A DNA stretch of 64,000 bases, from the NCBI GenBank assembly GCA_020633955.1, contig JACKCP010000007.1:100148-164147 (forward strand), read 5' to 3'. Below the pieces are notes generated by a model that saw only the letters and a program-made list of their open reading frames with translations, did no database searches and was not told the origin of the DNA. This DNA comes from Desulfobacteraceae bacterium. GTDB lineage: Bacteria; Desulfobacterota; Desulfobacteria; Desulfobacterales; JACKCP01. Positions 1 through 8,333 of the stretch are shown in pieces. Every line of letters begins with the position of its first letter. Position 1 is the stretch's first letter. Made by a program: the position numbers and the translations under genes.

Positions 1-1
1 T

Positions 2-439
2 TTCATTTCAGGCAAAGATGCCAAGGCTCCAGTTGAAATTGCTGAAAAAACACAGGATGCCACTGATTTGATTACTGAACCCGCAGCAGATATTCCTGAA
101 CAACCTTTTATTGAGCCAGCAGTAATTTCAACTGTTATTTTTGGTGAACTCATTGTTCCTGCTCCATTAAGTTCCAAAAAATATTCGTATCTTGAAGTTG
201 ATGTTTCAGTTGATATCAAGGGTGAAAATAACCTTGTTGTTTTTAATAAAAATAATGTTTTTTTCAGAGATGTTTTGTTTAAAACTCTTGATGAAGAATT
301 TAAGAAAATATCTGGAAAAGACGACGAAAAACTTGAAAGAGATCAACTTGAGTCTTTGCTTTTAAAGACTTTATCAAATTACTTTCAAGAAAATGATGTT
401 GTAAAAGGTCTTGTATTTACAAGATTTGAACCTGTCTGA
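2..439 (+). CDS. FliL-like flagellar basal-body protein (5' end cut by window)
   Basis: The frame is open from base 2, so this is the C-terminal part of a longer protein; the TTG at 68 is not needed as a start. The visible ~145 residues begin with a low-complexity Ala/Glu/Thr linker, followed by a beta-rich segment (YLEVDVSVDI) and an Arg-Asp helix region ending in LVFTRFEPV. This layout resembles the periplasmic domain of FliL, in which a hydrophilic linker leads to a stomatin-like domain ending in a TxF motif. FliL sits around the stator and modulates torque. The family call rests on this pattern and on the following flagellar genes. The N-terminal membrane helix that would confirm it lies outside the window. 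Confidence 0.55.
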   Translation, partial: FISGKDAKAPVEIAEKTQDATDLITEPAADIPEQPFIEPAVISTVIFGELIVPAPLSSKKYSYLEVDVSVDIKGENNLVVFNKNNVFFRDVLFKTLDEEFKKISGKDDEKLERDQLESLLLKTLSNYFQENDVVKGLVFTRFEPV

Positions 440-578
440 TTGTTTATCTTAAGCTTATCCTTTATCTGCCAAACTATTTGATTTTAAAGTTATTGTTGCA
501 ATAAAACCTTAAATGGACATATTATTTGGTATAAGGATAAAATAACAGCTCCTTTCTAATTATTACAGGAGGTCTGAA

Positions 579-878
579 ATGACAGGTATATCAGGAATAA
601 ATATAGTTATTCAACAGGGCGATGTGGCAAGGGATGCTCAACAGCTGAAATCCACACATCAGGACTCAAACCAGGTGGCAGCTTCTGTTGTTCCGGATAA
701 GGCTGTAAAGGAACGGACACAGGTTCAACAGACCCCTGATTCAAAAAAATCGGCCTGGGAAAAACAGAATCAAAGGGAAAAGGACAGAAGGAAGTTCAGG
801 AAAAAGGGTGAGAGTTCCGGTAAAAAAACCGGCAAAGGAAAAAATGATTCAAATCGAATTTTAGACACTATAGCTTGA
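579..878 (+). CDS. small basic hypothetical protein in flagellar cluster
   Basis: A 99-residue protein with a strong Shine-Dalgarno (AGGAGG, about 569-574) ahead of its ATG. There is no membrane helix or signal peptide. The first 25 residues could form a short amphipathic segment. The rest is polar, and the last 35 residues are extremely Lys/Arg-rich (EKDRRKFRKKGESSGKK), so this part is probably disordered and may bind nucleic acid or acidic partners. It lies 4 bp upstream of the next gene and is probably cotranscribed with it. I do not recognise a family. Its position suggests a lineage-specific flagellar accessory factor, which is inference only. Confidence 0.6.
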   Translation: MTGISGINIVIQQGDVARDAQQLKSTHQDSNQVAASVVPDKAVKERTQVQQTPDSKKSAWEKQNQREKDRRKFRKKGESSGKKTGKGKNDSNRILDTIA

Positions 879-882
879 AAAT

Positions 883-1374
883 ATGGATATCTCGCAATTT
901 AAAATATGGCTTTCAATTCTTCTGGTTATTGATTTTTTAATTGTTGCAGGAATTTTCTTCTATCTTTCGGGAATAAAAAGAGAGATGGAAAAGAAAGTTT
1001 TTGAAAAAGCATCAAAGGATGCATTGAAGTTTATTTCCCCTCTTTTTGATGAAGCTCAGAAAACAGCTGAAAAATTTGATATCCTTATAAAAGAAAAAAG
1101 AAAAATTGTTAGAGATCTGAATGAAGCACTGGACAGTAGAATTTCCACCCTTACTTTTCTCGTAAACAGAGCTGAAAATTCAATAAATTCAGTTTCACCA
1201 CCAAACAGCTTTGACTCAGAAGATATAACTCCTATTCATTCCAATAATACAAAAATTTTTGAACTGGCCGATAGAGGATATAAGGCTGAAGATATTTCAA
1301 GAGAACTTGGAATAAGTGCAGGTGAAGTATCAATGATACTGAGTCTAAAGAAAAAAATTAAAAAGTCCTTTTAA
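883..1374 (+). CDS. membrane-anchored DUF2802-like protein
   Basis: A 163-residue protein. Residues ~8-28 form one hydrophobic helix, followed by a charged, probably coiled-coil segment (~30-95). The C-terminal module (LADRGYKAEDISRELGISAGEVSMILSL) has the form of a small helix-turn-helix. This order, one membrane anchor then coil then a short HTH-like end, is typical of DUF2802 proteins found beside flagellar genes in proteobacteria. The function is not established. The HTH-like part may mediate protein contacts rather than DNA binding, since the protein is membrane-tethered. The gene lies 4 bp after the preceding one and 14 bp before the FliK-like gene, so it is clearly in the same operon. 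Confidence 0.6.
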   Translation: MDISQFKIWLSILLVIDFLIVAGIFFYLSGIKREMEKKVFEKASKDALKFISPLFDEAQKTAEKFDILIKEKRKIVRDLNEALDSRISTLTFLVNRAENSINSVSPPNSFDSEDITPIHSNNTKIFELADRGYKAEDISRELGISAGEVSMILSLKKKIKKSF

Positions 1375-1388
1375 AAAAGGCAGATAAA

Positions 1389-2669
1389 ATGTCTTCAATA
1401 TTCAATCCTTTCTCAGGAAATATTTTAAAATCCTTTTCTGTTTCAGATCTTAGAGATTTAAAGGGCGGTAATTTAATCAAAGGGGTGGTGGAAAAAAAAC
1501 TGTCCACTTTTGAATTTTCATTTAAAACAAATCTTGGAAAGCTTTCAATCTTTTCAGATCAGGCTTTTTCAAAGGGAGATTTATTAAAGATTCAGGCTGC
1601 TTATGTAAAAAACACCCCACTGATGATTTTTGATGAAAAAGGTTCTCCCATAAATTTCAAAGCTTCACCTGAATTTATGGATTCGTTTAAAGGTTTTGGT
1701 CAGACAACATTAAATATAAATGCTTCAATGGAAAAAATTTTATCCTTTCCAAAGTTTGTTGTTTCAACAGAATTTGGAAATATTGAAGTTGAGTCTGATG
1801 CTCTATTGAGCAAAGGTGATATTTTAAAACTTGATGCAAAGGATGTTAAAAATTTTCTGGCTTCCAAGGAACCGCGTGTTCTTGAAAATATCAAGCCAAG
1901 TCTTCTTTCAAAAATTCCTTCAAGGGAAATATTAAGAATTCTTGAAAAAAATCCTGAAAAAACAATTTTGGAATTTATGAGGTCAGTGCTTAAAATTGAG
2001 TCAAAGGATAATTTAAAAGCGGTTGATAAAATTTTGGATAAATTTGTCACGCCTTTAAATAATCAGGAACAGGGAATCAAGTCTTCGGTAAAATATTTTA
2101 TTGGATCTTCCTTTGAAAGCTTTGAAAAGGATATTGAGTCTTTAAAGGAAAATCTTTTGAGACTTAAAAACGAAAGCCCTTCTTTTAGATTTGAAGATTT
2201 AAACGATGCAATTGAAAAAACAGACAAGTTTCTTGAATCAATGCATAACCAGAAAAGCTTGAATTCGGTGAAATTTTCAGATTCTTCAAAAATGTATTTT
2301 TTTATTCCCTTTAACGGTGCTCAGGGTGATTTTGGTGAGTTTTTTATTGATCAGGGTAAAAAAAATCAGAATGGCACAAAAGAGCTTAGAGCGGTTGTAA
2401 GACTTGATATGTCAAGGCTTGGACTTCTAATGGCAGACCTTAGACTAAATGAAAAAAAATTGAATATTTTTTTTGGAGTGGAATCACTTTTTGCCAGAAA
2501 AATAATTGAAAGCGGGCTTGAAAATTTGAAGCTTAATTTGAAAAATTCAGGTTTTAATGAAGTTCTGATTCATTGTTCTGTTGTTGAGGGAAAAAAAATA
2601 AGAGAGTCTCTCATTAAAGACTTTCTTCAGGACAAAAATGATAATTCAACCTTGAGTATAATAGCATGA
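1389..2669 (+). CDS. fliK: FliK-like flagellar hook-length control protein
   Basis: A 426-residue protein. The C-terminal ~100 residues (RAVVRLDMSRLGLLMADLRLNEKKLNIFFGVES...) match the pattern of the FliK C-terminal hook-length control domain: a beta segment with 'L-x-M-x-x-L-G-x-L', then 'v-x-f', then a helix of surface-exposed leucines. The N-terminal part contains two similar beta-rich stretches near residues 20-75 and 105-155 (FEFSFKTNLGKLSIFSDQAFSKGDLLKI versus FVVSTEFGNIEVESDALLSKGDILKL), which suggests an internal duplication. FliK measures hook length and switches export specificity through FlhB. The next gene, an FlhB C-domain protein, overlaps it by 4 bp, which fits that partnership. 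Confidence 0.7.
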   Translation: MSSIFNPFSGNILKSFSVSDLRDLKGGNLIKGVVEKKLSTFEFSFKTNLGKLSIFSDQAFSKGDLLKIQAAYVKNTPLMIFDEKGSPINFKASPEFMDSFKGFGQTTLNINASMEKILSFPKFVVSTEFGNIEVESDALLSKGDILKLDAKDVKNFLASKEPRVLENIKPSLLSKIPSREILRILEKNPEKTILEFMRSVLKIESKDNLKAVDKILDKFVTPLNNQEQGIKSSVKYFIGSSFESFEKDIESLKENLLRLKNESPSFRFEDLNDAIEKTDKFLESMHNQKSLNSVKFSDSSKMYFFIPFNGAQGDFGEFFIDQGKKNQNGTKELRAVVRLDMSRLGLLMADLRLNEKKLNIFFGVESLFARKIIESGLENLKLNLKNSGFNEVLIHCSVVEGKKIRESLIKDFLQDKNDNSTLSIIA

Positions 2670-2935
2670 CAAAAGAAAAAAAAATTAAAAAGGCTGTTGC
2701 CTTGAAATACGATAAATTAAATGATTCTGCTCCAAGGGTTAAAGCCTCTGGAAAAGGTAAAACTGCTGAGAAAATTATTGAAACAGCCAAAGCTCATAAT
2801 GTTCCTGTTGCAGAAGATGCTGATCTTGCAGAGGTTTTGTCAAAGCTTGATCTTGAAGAGCAGATCCCTCCTGATTTGTATAAAGCTGTTGCAGAACTCC
2901 TTGCCTATGTTTATTCACAAAATAAAAAAGCCTGA
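2666..2935 (+). CDS. FlhB C-terminal-domain homologue (FhlB/YlqH type)
   Basis: An 89-residue protein that overlaps the end of the FliK-like gene by 4 bp (ATGA). The sequence (AVALKYD...PRVKASGKGKTAEKIIETAKAHNVPVAEDADLAEVLSKLDLEEQIPPDLYKAVAELLAYVY) is a stand-alone copy of the cytoplasmic domain of FlhB/EscU, corresponding to the part after the autocleavage site. The NPTH cleavage motif and the membrane domain are absent. In other bacteria such free domains can partly replace FlhB-C in export-gate switching. Full FlhB must be encoded elsewhere. Confidence in the family is high; the precise role is inferred. Confidence 0.85.
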   Translation: MTKEKKIKKAVALKYDKLNDSAPRVKASGKGKTAEKIIETAKAHNVPVAEDADLAEVLSKLDLEEQIPPDLYKAVAELLAYVYSQNKKA

Positions 2936-3097
2936 TCCGGCAAATTTTTCCTCCCTGTGTCAATAAATCATCAATTTAAAAATATTAGCCTGTTGGTTAA
3001 AATATTGTAATTTCAAGCTGTTATGTATTGGTGTTTCCTTTTTTTATCATGGCATAATCATTGCTTTTGAAATATGTAAAATGAAAGGAGAAGATTT
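2936..3097. other. intergenic spacer between the FlhB-like gene and flgF
   Basis: An AT-rich 162-bp spacer. It contains the sigma-54-type promoter described separately and a GGAGAAG ribosome-binding site just before flgF. I see no convincing terminator for the upstream operon, so some read-through is possible. Confidence 0.5.
3050..3065 (+). promoter_or_regulatory. sigma-54 (-24/-12) promoter of flgF operon
   Basis: The 16-mer TGGCATAATCATTGCT matches the RpoN consensus TGGCACG-N4-TTGCW at all key positions: GG at -24, GC at -12 with exact spacing, and only the CG at positions 6-7 differs. It ends 32 bp before the flgF ATG, giving a plausible leader of about 20 nt. Sigma-54 control of hook/rod genes is established in many flagellar hierarchies (FlrC/FleR/FlgR-type activators). 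The match was found by eye and has not been tested. Confidence 0.8.
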
Positions 3098-3778
3098 ATG
3101 CTTTTGGAAATGACAAGACCGGTTCAGGGAGGCCTCAGGCAGCAAAGAAAGCTTGATGTTGTGTCAAACCATCTTGCCAATGCAGATACAGCCGGGTTTA
3201 AAAGAGATATTCTCTCTTTCAGTGAAACACTGCATTCAATCATTACAACTGATTTAACACAAGGACCTTTGAAGAAAACCATGAATCCACTTGATCTTGC
3301 CTTGAAGGATGAGGGCTTTTTTAAACTGGAAACTCCACAGGGGCCAAGATACACAAGAGACGGTTCGTTTACTCTGGATAGTGAAGGCTTTATTGTAAAT
3401 CAGAGCGGTTTTCCTGTTTTAATGGGAGGCGCTCCTGTCCAGGTTGACGGGGATGAAATCTTTGTTGCAGAAAACGCTATGGTTTCAGTAGACGGTGAAG
3501 AAATCGGACAGCTTGATATAGTTACATTTGAGGATAAACTTAATTTGTATAAGGACGGCAGTAATCTTTATCTTTACAGGGGAGATGAGGCAGATGAAGT
3601 TGTGCCGCAAAACATCAGCCTTGAACAGGGAGCACTGGAGCTTTCTAACGTATCTCCTGTCATGGAAATGACATCAATGATCCAGGTGTCAAGAACCTAT
3701 GAAACAGTTGAAAAAATGTTACGCACCTTTGACGAGGTTGACGGCCTGGCTGTTACAAGTGTCGGTATAGTCGGATAA
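3098..3778 (+). CDS. flgF: FlgF proximal rod protein
   Basis: A 226-residue FlgF/FlgG-family rod protein. The N-terminus (QRKLDVVSNHLANADTAGFKRD) is the conserved flagellar rod/hook signature, the middle carries the beta-rich FlgE/F/G domain (DGSFTLDSEGFIVNQSGFPVLM), and the C-terminus (YETVEKMLRTFDEVDGLA) is the conserved helix that packs in the rod. It is shorter than FlgG and directly precedes it, which fits FlgF. It is exported by the flagellar type III system, so no Sec signal peptide is expected or seen. It is the first gene behind the sigma-54 promoter at 3050-3065. Confidence 0.93.
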   Translation: MLLEMTRPVQGGLRQQRKLDVVSNHLANADTAGFKRDILSFSETLHSIITTDLTQGPLKKTMNPLDLALKDEGFFKLETPQGPRYTRDGSFTLDSEGFIVNQSGFPVLMGGAPVQVDGDEIFVAENAMVSVDGEEIGQLDIVTFEDKLNLYKDGSNLYLYRGDEADEVVPQNISLEQGALELSNVSPVMEMTSMIQVSRTYETVEKMLRTFDEVDGLAVTSVGIVG

Positions 3779-3796
3779 TTAAGGGAGGTTTTAGTT

Positions 3797-4579
3797 ATGA
3801 TAAGAGCATTATGGACGGCTGCAACAGGCATGGATGCACAGCAGATGCAGACAGATGTTGTTGCAAACAACCTTGCAAACACAAATACAACAGGATTTAA
3901 AAAAAGCAGGGCCAATTTTCAGGATCTGATGTATCAGACAATTTTAATGGCAGGAGCTACAACTCCTGGAGGCGGTCAGATTCCTTCAGGAATTCAGGTT
4001 GGTATGGGTGCAAAGCCTTCAAGCGTTCAGAAGATATTTACACAGGGGGATTATAAGCAGACTGGTAATGAGCTTGATATGGCAATTGAGGGAAGAGGTT
4101 TTTTCAGGGTTATGCATGGAGATGAAGAGCTTTATACAAGAGCCGGAAATTTTACCAAGGACAGTGAGGGATTTATTACCACACCTGCAGGAGACAGGCT
4201 CCAGCCGGAAATTGCAATTCCAGAAGAAACCATATTGATAACAGTTCAGTCAAACGGTCTTCTTACTGCCCATGGGCAGGGGGATACAGTTCTCATGCAG
4301 GAGCAGATTCCAATTTACAATTTTGTAAATCCCTCCGGGCTTTATGCCATAGGGCAGAATCTTTTCAGGCAAAGCGATGCCTCAGGAGATGCAATTGAAG
4401 GAATTCCGGGAGAAGAAGGATTTGGAACCCTTGCCAATAATTATCTTGAAATGTCCAACGTAAGCGTTGTTGAGGAAATGGTTGCAATGATTGTAGGCCA
4501 GAGAGCCTATGAAGCGAACTCTAAATCCGTTCAGACAGCTGATACAATGCTTGGGCTTGCAAATGGATTAAAGAGGTAG
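3797..4579 (+). CDS. flgG: FlgG distal rod protein
   Basis: A 260-residue protein of normal FlgG length. It starts MIRALWTAATGMDAQQMQTDVVANNLANTNTTGFKKSRANFQDLMYQTI, which is almost diagnostic for FlgG, and ends with the family helix (MVAMIVGQRAYEANSKSVQTADTMLGLANGLKR). FlgG forms the distal rod that crosses the periplasm inside the P and L rings. It follows flgF by 18 bp and has its own ribosome-binding site (GGGAGG). The ring genes flgA, flgH and flgI follow, so the operon makes the rod and its bushing together. Confidence 0.97.
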   Translation: MIRALWTAATGMDAQQMQTDVVANNLANTNTTGFKKSRANFQDLMYQTILMAGATTPGGGQIPSGIQVGMGAKPSSVQKIFTQGDYKQTGNELDMAIEGRGFFRVMHGDEELYTRAGNFTKDSEGFITTPAGDRLQPEIAIPEETILITVQSNGLLTAHGQGDTVLMQEQIPIYNFVNPSGLYAIGQNLFRQSDASGDAIEGIPGEEGFGTLANNYLEMSNVSVVEEMVAMIVGQRAYEANSKSVQTADTMLGLANGLKR

Positions 4580-4585
4580 TTTAAA

Positions 4586-5518
4586 ATGAAAACATTTTTC
4601 ATGATACTTTTGTATTTTGTGGTTTTTTGTTCAAATGTTTTTGCCGTGACTTTGACAATTCCAGAAAAGGTGTCAGTGGAAAGTGAAAAAAATATAAAGC
4701 TTGGCGATATTGCAGAATTTGATTCAAAACCGGATTTAATTTCAGAAATTATTGTTCATGAGAAAATTGAGCCAGGCAAGAAAAGCTATTTGTACAAAAA
4801 AAAACTTGAGTCCATTTTGAAAAAATACGGGGTACTGGATTTTAAAGTTTATATGGAAAACAGAGTTGAGCTTAACGCCCTGTTTTACGAATTTGGAGAA
4901 GAAGACGCAAAAAAAATAATCCTGGAATATCTTTCAAAAAATAATGAAAATATAAAATTTGACTTAAAAAAACTTTTTTTAATTGGAAACAGAAAGTTTG
5001 CTTCCAGAGACTTTGATTTACTGGATGTGAAATTTCTGTCAGAGGAATTAAGCCCCGGCAACAACAGGGGAGAAATCCGTATTTATTCCAATGGAAATGA
5101 ATCAGTTATAAAGTTTTTGGCTTCCTTTACCCTGGATGTGGAAATTGTTTGTGCTTCAAAGGATTTACCAAGAGATAAAATACTTGCACCTGATGATCTT
5201 GAAATTAAAAGCTTCAGGCTGGAAATGGAAAAAGGTGATTATTTCACCGACGAAAAATTCCTTTTAGGTAAAAAACTTAGAAAAAATTATTATAAAGGTG
5301 AAATTATAACTTCTGCAATGACTTACAGGCCTTCTTTAATTCACAGGGGAGATGAGGTTCAGATTGCTGCTGTTTCAGATGGCATTTTCATTGTGACAAG
5401 GGGAGAAGCTTTGAGAGACGGACATATTGGAGATATGATTCCTGTAAGAAACCTTAAATCGGGAAAAGAGGTAAGAGGTGAAATAATATCTTCAAACAGT
5501 GTCAGGGTTTCTTTTTAA
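4586..5518 (+). CDS. flgA: FlgA, P-ring assembly chaperone
   Basis: A 310-residue protein with a Sec signal peptide (~1-20, hydrophobic core ending in VFAV). The C-terminal ~140 residues hold the SAF-type domain (ASKDLPRDKILAPDDLEIKSF ... YYKGEIITSAMTYRPSLIHRGDEVQIAAVSDGIFI), which is the conserved part of FlgA. FlgA is a periplasmic chaperone for assembly of FlgI into the P ring. The Lys-rich N-terminal half is more divergent, as is usual. It starts 7 bp after flgG. Confidence 0.9.
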   Translation: MKTFFMILLYFVVFCSNVFAVTLTIPEKVSVESEKNIKLGDIAEFDSKPDLISEIIVHEKIEPGKKSYLYKKKLESILKKYGVLDFKVYMENRVELNALFYEFGEEDAKKIILEYLSKNNENIKFDLKKLFLIGNRKFASRDFDLLDVKFLSEELSPGNNRGEIRIYSNGNESVIKFLASFTLDVEIVCASKDLPRDKILAPDDLEIKSFRLEMEKGDYFTDEKFLLGKKLRKNYYKGEIITSAMTYRPSLIHRGDEVQIAAVSDGIFIVTRGEALRDGHIGDMIPVRNLKSGKEVRGEIISSNSVRVSF

Positions 5519-5527
5519 GGGGGGAAA

Positions 5528-6208
5528 ATGAAAAAAATTGTTTTAATAATTGCTGTCACAGTTTTTGCGGGCTGCTCATTAAAGCCGGTTCCTGTTGTAA
5601 AGCAGGATCCAGCAGTGAACTACGGGGATTTTGGTTATGCAGACAAATCTGAAGAAGGTTCACTCTGGCAGGGAGACAACAGCGGACTTTTTGCAGACGG
5701 ACAGGCTCATAAAAAAGGTGATACAATCATCATTGATATAGTTGAAAATACCAGCTCAAACACCTCTGCAGCAACATCACTTACCAAAGAAACAGATGTA
5801 AGTGCTGGAATTCCCAATGCCTTTGGGGTTATGTCTCATCTAACAGGAATGTATCCAAGAATGAATGCGGCAAATCTTTTAACTGCAAATACAGTAAATG
5901 ATTACGACGGAAGCGGAAAGAGCAGCAGGACTTCAAGTGTTCAGGCCTCTCTTGGTGCAAGGGTTGTAAATGTACTTCCAAACGGAGATCTTGTAATTTC
6001 GGGTAGAAAAGATGTCAAAATTAATAATGAAACTCAGATAATAAGGCTTTCAGGAGTAGTAAGACCAAAGGATATAGGTGCTGACAACAGGGTTGAGTCT
6101 TCCTATTTGTCAAATGCTGACATAGAGATATCTGGTTCAGGAGTTATTGCTGACAAGCAGAAACCCGGCTGGATGGCGAGGGTGCTTGACAAGGTCTGGC
6201 CATTCTAA
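5528..6208 (+). CDS. flgH: FlgH, L-ring lipoprotein
   Basis: A 226-residue protein with a lipoprotein signal peptide. Residues 1-16 are hydrophobic and end in a lipobox (VFAGC) with the lipidated Cys at ~16. The body includes the FlgH hallmarks: a SLWQGD segment, KKGDTIIIDIVENTSS, the SSVQASLGARVVNVLPNGDLVISGRK block and the VRPKDIG motif. FlgH forms the outer-membrane L ring and so indicates a diderm cell. It is preceded by a GGGG-type ribosome-binding site 10 bp after flgA. Confidence 0.95.
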   Translation: MKKIVLIIAVTVFAGCSLKPVPVVKQDPAVNYGDFGYADKSEEGSLWQGDNSGLFADGQAHKKGDTIIIDIVENTSSNTSAATSLTKETDVSAGIPNAFGVMSHLTGMYPRMNAANLLTANTVNDYDGSGKSSRTSSVQASLGARVVNVLPNGDLVISGRKDVKINNETQIIRLSGVVRPKDIGADNRVESSYLSNADIEISGSGVIADKQKPGWMARVLDKVWPF

Positions 6209-6219
6209 GAGGAGGATAA

Positions 6220-7311
6220 ATGAAAAAACTAATTTTTTGTATTGCAATAATATTTGTATTTCCATCCATTTCATTCAGTGTAAGGCTGAAGGATATTGCA
6301 CAGTTCAAGGGGATAAGAAGCAATCAGCTTGTTGGTTACGGTATAGTTGTGGGGCTTGACGGAACTGGTGATAAGGCAGGCACTGTATATACAGCACAGG
6401 CTGTTTCCAATATGCTTAAAAGAATGGGAGTTAATGTAAGCACAAATGATGTAAAGCCAAAAAACGTTGCCGCTGTCATTGTAACCGCGGATCTTCCACC
6501 ATTTGCAAGGACTGGTGACAGGCTCGATGTAAGTGTTGCCTCAGTTGGTGATTCACAGAGCCTGTCGGGAGGTACTCTTTTGATGACACCTCTAAAAGGA
6601 GCTGATTCAAATGTTTATGCAGTTGCCCAGGGTTCTCTTGTCCTTGGAGGATATTCTGCGGGAGACGGAAATGTGGGAACTGTCAAAAACCATCTTCTTG
6701 TTGGTAATATTCCAGGTGGGGCAATAGTAGAAAAGGAAGTTAAAGTAAGTCTTGAGGGCAGAAAAAATCTTATGCTTTCACTTGACAGCCCAGATTTTAC
6801 AACTGCTGTAAGAGCTGCTCAGGCAATAAATGATTCAATAGGTGAAAAACATGCAAAGGCTGTTGATTCAGGCGGGATAGAAATTAATGTTCCTGAAAGC
6901 CTTAAAGATAATGTTCCGGTATTTATTGCAGCAATTGAAAATCTTGAAATTGAAACCGACAGTACTGCAAAGGTTGTTGTAAATGAAAAAACAGGAACAA
7001 TTGTAATTGGAAAAGATGTGAAAATCAGTAAGGTGGCACTTACCCACGGAGGTCTGAGCATAACCGTAAGGGAGCAGAATATTATTTCACAGCCTCCCGA
7101 GCTGAGTGATGGGGAAACTGTTGTTGAAAAAGAAAAAGATGTTGCAGTAAACGAAGAAGACAGAAAAGTAATGATCATGGAAAAAACTGCTTCAGTTGAG
7201 GAGCTTTCCAGAGCACTGAATGCTCTTGGAGTAACACCACGGGATATGATCAGTATTTTTCAGGCACTGAAAAAGGCTGGGGCACTTCATGCAAAACTGG
7301 AAATTATTTAG
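6220..7311 (+). CDS. flgI: FlgI, P-ring protein
   Basis: A 363-residue protein, the usual FlgI length, with a Sec signal peptide (~1-20). The mature N-terminus (VRLKDIAQFKGIRSNQLVGYGIVVGLDGTGDK) is the family signature. The C-terminus carries the conserved SVEELSRALNALGVTPRDMISIFQALKKAGALHA motif. FlgI forms the periplasmic P ring around the rod. RBS AGGAGG lies 7 bp before the ATG. A long antisense reading frame (6819-7178) lies inside this gene and is not considered real. Confidence 0.97.
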   Translation: MKKLIFCIAIIFVFPSISFSVRLKDIAQFKGIRSNQLVGYGIVVGLDGTGDKAGTVYTAQAVSNMLKRMGVNVSTNDVKPKNVAAVIVTADLPPFARTGDRLDVSVASVGDSQSLSGGTLLMTPLKGADSNVYAVAQGSLVLGGYSAGDGNVGTVKNHLLVGNIPGGAIVEKEVKVSLEGRKNLMLSLDSPDFTTAVRAAQAINDSIGEKHAKAVDSGGIEINVPESLKDNVPVFIAAIENLEIETDSTAKVVVNEKTGTIVIGKDVKISKVALTHGGLSITVREQNIISQPPELSDGETVVEKEKDVAVNEEDRKVMIMEKTASVEELSRALNALGVTPRDMISIFQALKKAGALHAKLEII

Positions 7312-7433
7312 TATCAGTGGAAAACAATGATTTTCAGTTCAAGTGAAAAATTTTCTGTTCAGCAGTAATTTATTTCTCTGATGAGCATAAACGCCAAATC
7401 TGAGTTTTTGCTTATTGAATAAAGGAGGCCGTT

Positions 7434-7775
7434 GTGGATAATTCAGGAATTTCTAAATTAATGGAAATAAAATCAGTTTATAACCCGGAAAAAATTTCCG
7501 GCTTGAATGCAAAAACAGGAAAAAATGAGGGTGATGAGCTGAAAAAGGCATGTGAGGATTTTGAAGCAATAATGATTCATCAGATGTTGAAGGCCATGAG
7601 AAAAACTGTACCTGATGGCGGTATCCTTGAAAAATCAAATGGTTCGGATGTCTGGGAATCTCTTTATGACGAAAAAATATCTTTTGAGGTTTCTGGCGAA
7701 GAAAAAGGCACGGGTCTTGCAAAGTTTCTTTATGAAGAACTTAGTAAAGGAGCGAATTTAAATCTTAAATCATAG
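7434..7775 (+). CDS. flgJ: FlgJ-like rod-binding protein (no muramidase domain)
   Basis: A 113-residue protein starting at GTG after a good RBS (AAAGGAGG). Residues ~35-110 (LKKACEDFEAIMIHQMLKAMRKTVPDGG ... DEKISFEVSGEEKGTGLAKFLYEEL) are the rod-binding domain found at the N-terminus of FlgJ. The C-terminal peptidoglycan hydrolase of enterobacterial FlgJ is absent, as in many delta-type bacteria where another enzyme opens the wall. It serves as rod cap or scaffold. It sits 122 bp after flgI. Confidence 0.85.
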   Translation: MDNSGISKLMEIKSVYNPEKISGLNAKTGKNEGDELKKACEDFEAIMIHQMLKAMRKTVPDGGILEKSNGSDVWESLYDEKISFEVSGEEKGTGLAKFLYEELSKGANLNLKS

Positions 7776-7783
7776 GTGTCTGA

Positions 7784-7810
7784 TTAAGAAAATAATTCAT
7801 TTGCCGATAG
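7784..7810 (+). promoter_or_regulatory. candidate sigma-28 (FliA) promoter of flgN-flgK-flgL
   Basis: TTAA at 7784-7787, then 15 bp, then GCCGATAG at 7803-7810. The FliA consensus is TAAA-N15-GCCGATAA; the -10 box matches at 7 of 8 positions and spacing is right, while the -35 is imperfect. It lies 24 bp before the flgN start. FlgN, FlgK and FlgL are late flagellar proteins, often FliA-dependent, so the placement is sensible. The call is by eye. Confidence 0.6.
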
Positions 7811-7834
7811 TACAAACATCAGGAGATAAACATT

Positions 7835-8332
7835 ATGAGCGGCATCACTGAAAATATAAAAAATATTCTTGAAGACAAAAAAACACTTTATTCCAAACTT
7901 TTATCAGCACTTGAGGAAGAAAGAGAAATTCTCAAACGCTCAGATCTTGATGCACTATGGAAAATGAATGATATAAAAAATGATATTGCTGGAGATATAG
8001 AAAATTTAAGATTTTCTATCATCAAAATCCTGAAATCTTCCGGTATCAAAAACAGCCTTGAAATTAAAAAATTTGATCTTGATGAGCTTTTGTCTGTTAC
8101 AGAAAAAGACTGCGGCAATGAAATCCTTTTAAAGCCCGTTGCCGATCTGAAAAACATTAAAACAAAAGTCTATAATTCCCAGGCTGTAAACAGGCAGTTT
8201 GTTGAAGAATATCTTGGAATGCTTGAAGAGCTTGTTTCTGTTATTGCAAACAGCGGTTTTAACAAAACCTACTCAAGGAAAAATGCTTATCCTGCAAAAT
8301 CCGGCGGTCTGATTTTAAACCAGGAGGTTTGA
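7835..8332 (+). CDS. flgN: FlgN-family export chaperone
   Basis: A 165-residue, highly helical, charged protein in the position and size range of FlgN, directly 5' of flgK (1 bp gap). The N-terminal segment (NILEDKKTLYSKLLSALEEEREILKRSDLDALWKMNDIKNDIAGDIENLR) has the heptad-rich pattern of FlgN, the type III chaperone that keeps the hook-associated proteins FlgK and FlgL export-competent. RBS GGAGATAA precedes the ATG. FlgN sequences are poorly conserved, so position adds much to this call. No flgM was found between flgJ and flgN, where it often lies. Confidence 0.8.
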   Translation: MSGITENIKNILEDKKTLYSKLLSALEEEREILKRSDLDALWKMNDIKNDIAGDIENLRFSIIKILKSSGIKNSLEIKKFDLDELLSVTEKDCGNEILLKPVADLKNIKTKVYNSQAVNRQFVEEYLGMLEELVSVIANSGFNKTYSRKNAYPAKSGGLILNQEV

Positions 8333-8333
8333 A

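Noticed and set aside
6819..7178. 119-codon frame on the minus strand inside flgI
   Set aside because: It lies wholly antisense to a conserved gene, has a Ser/Thr/Phe-rich composition typical of reverse-strand shadows, and has no ribosome-binding site.
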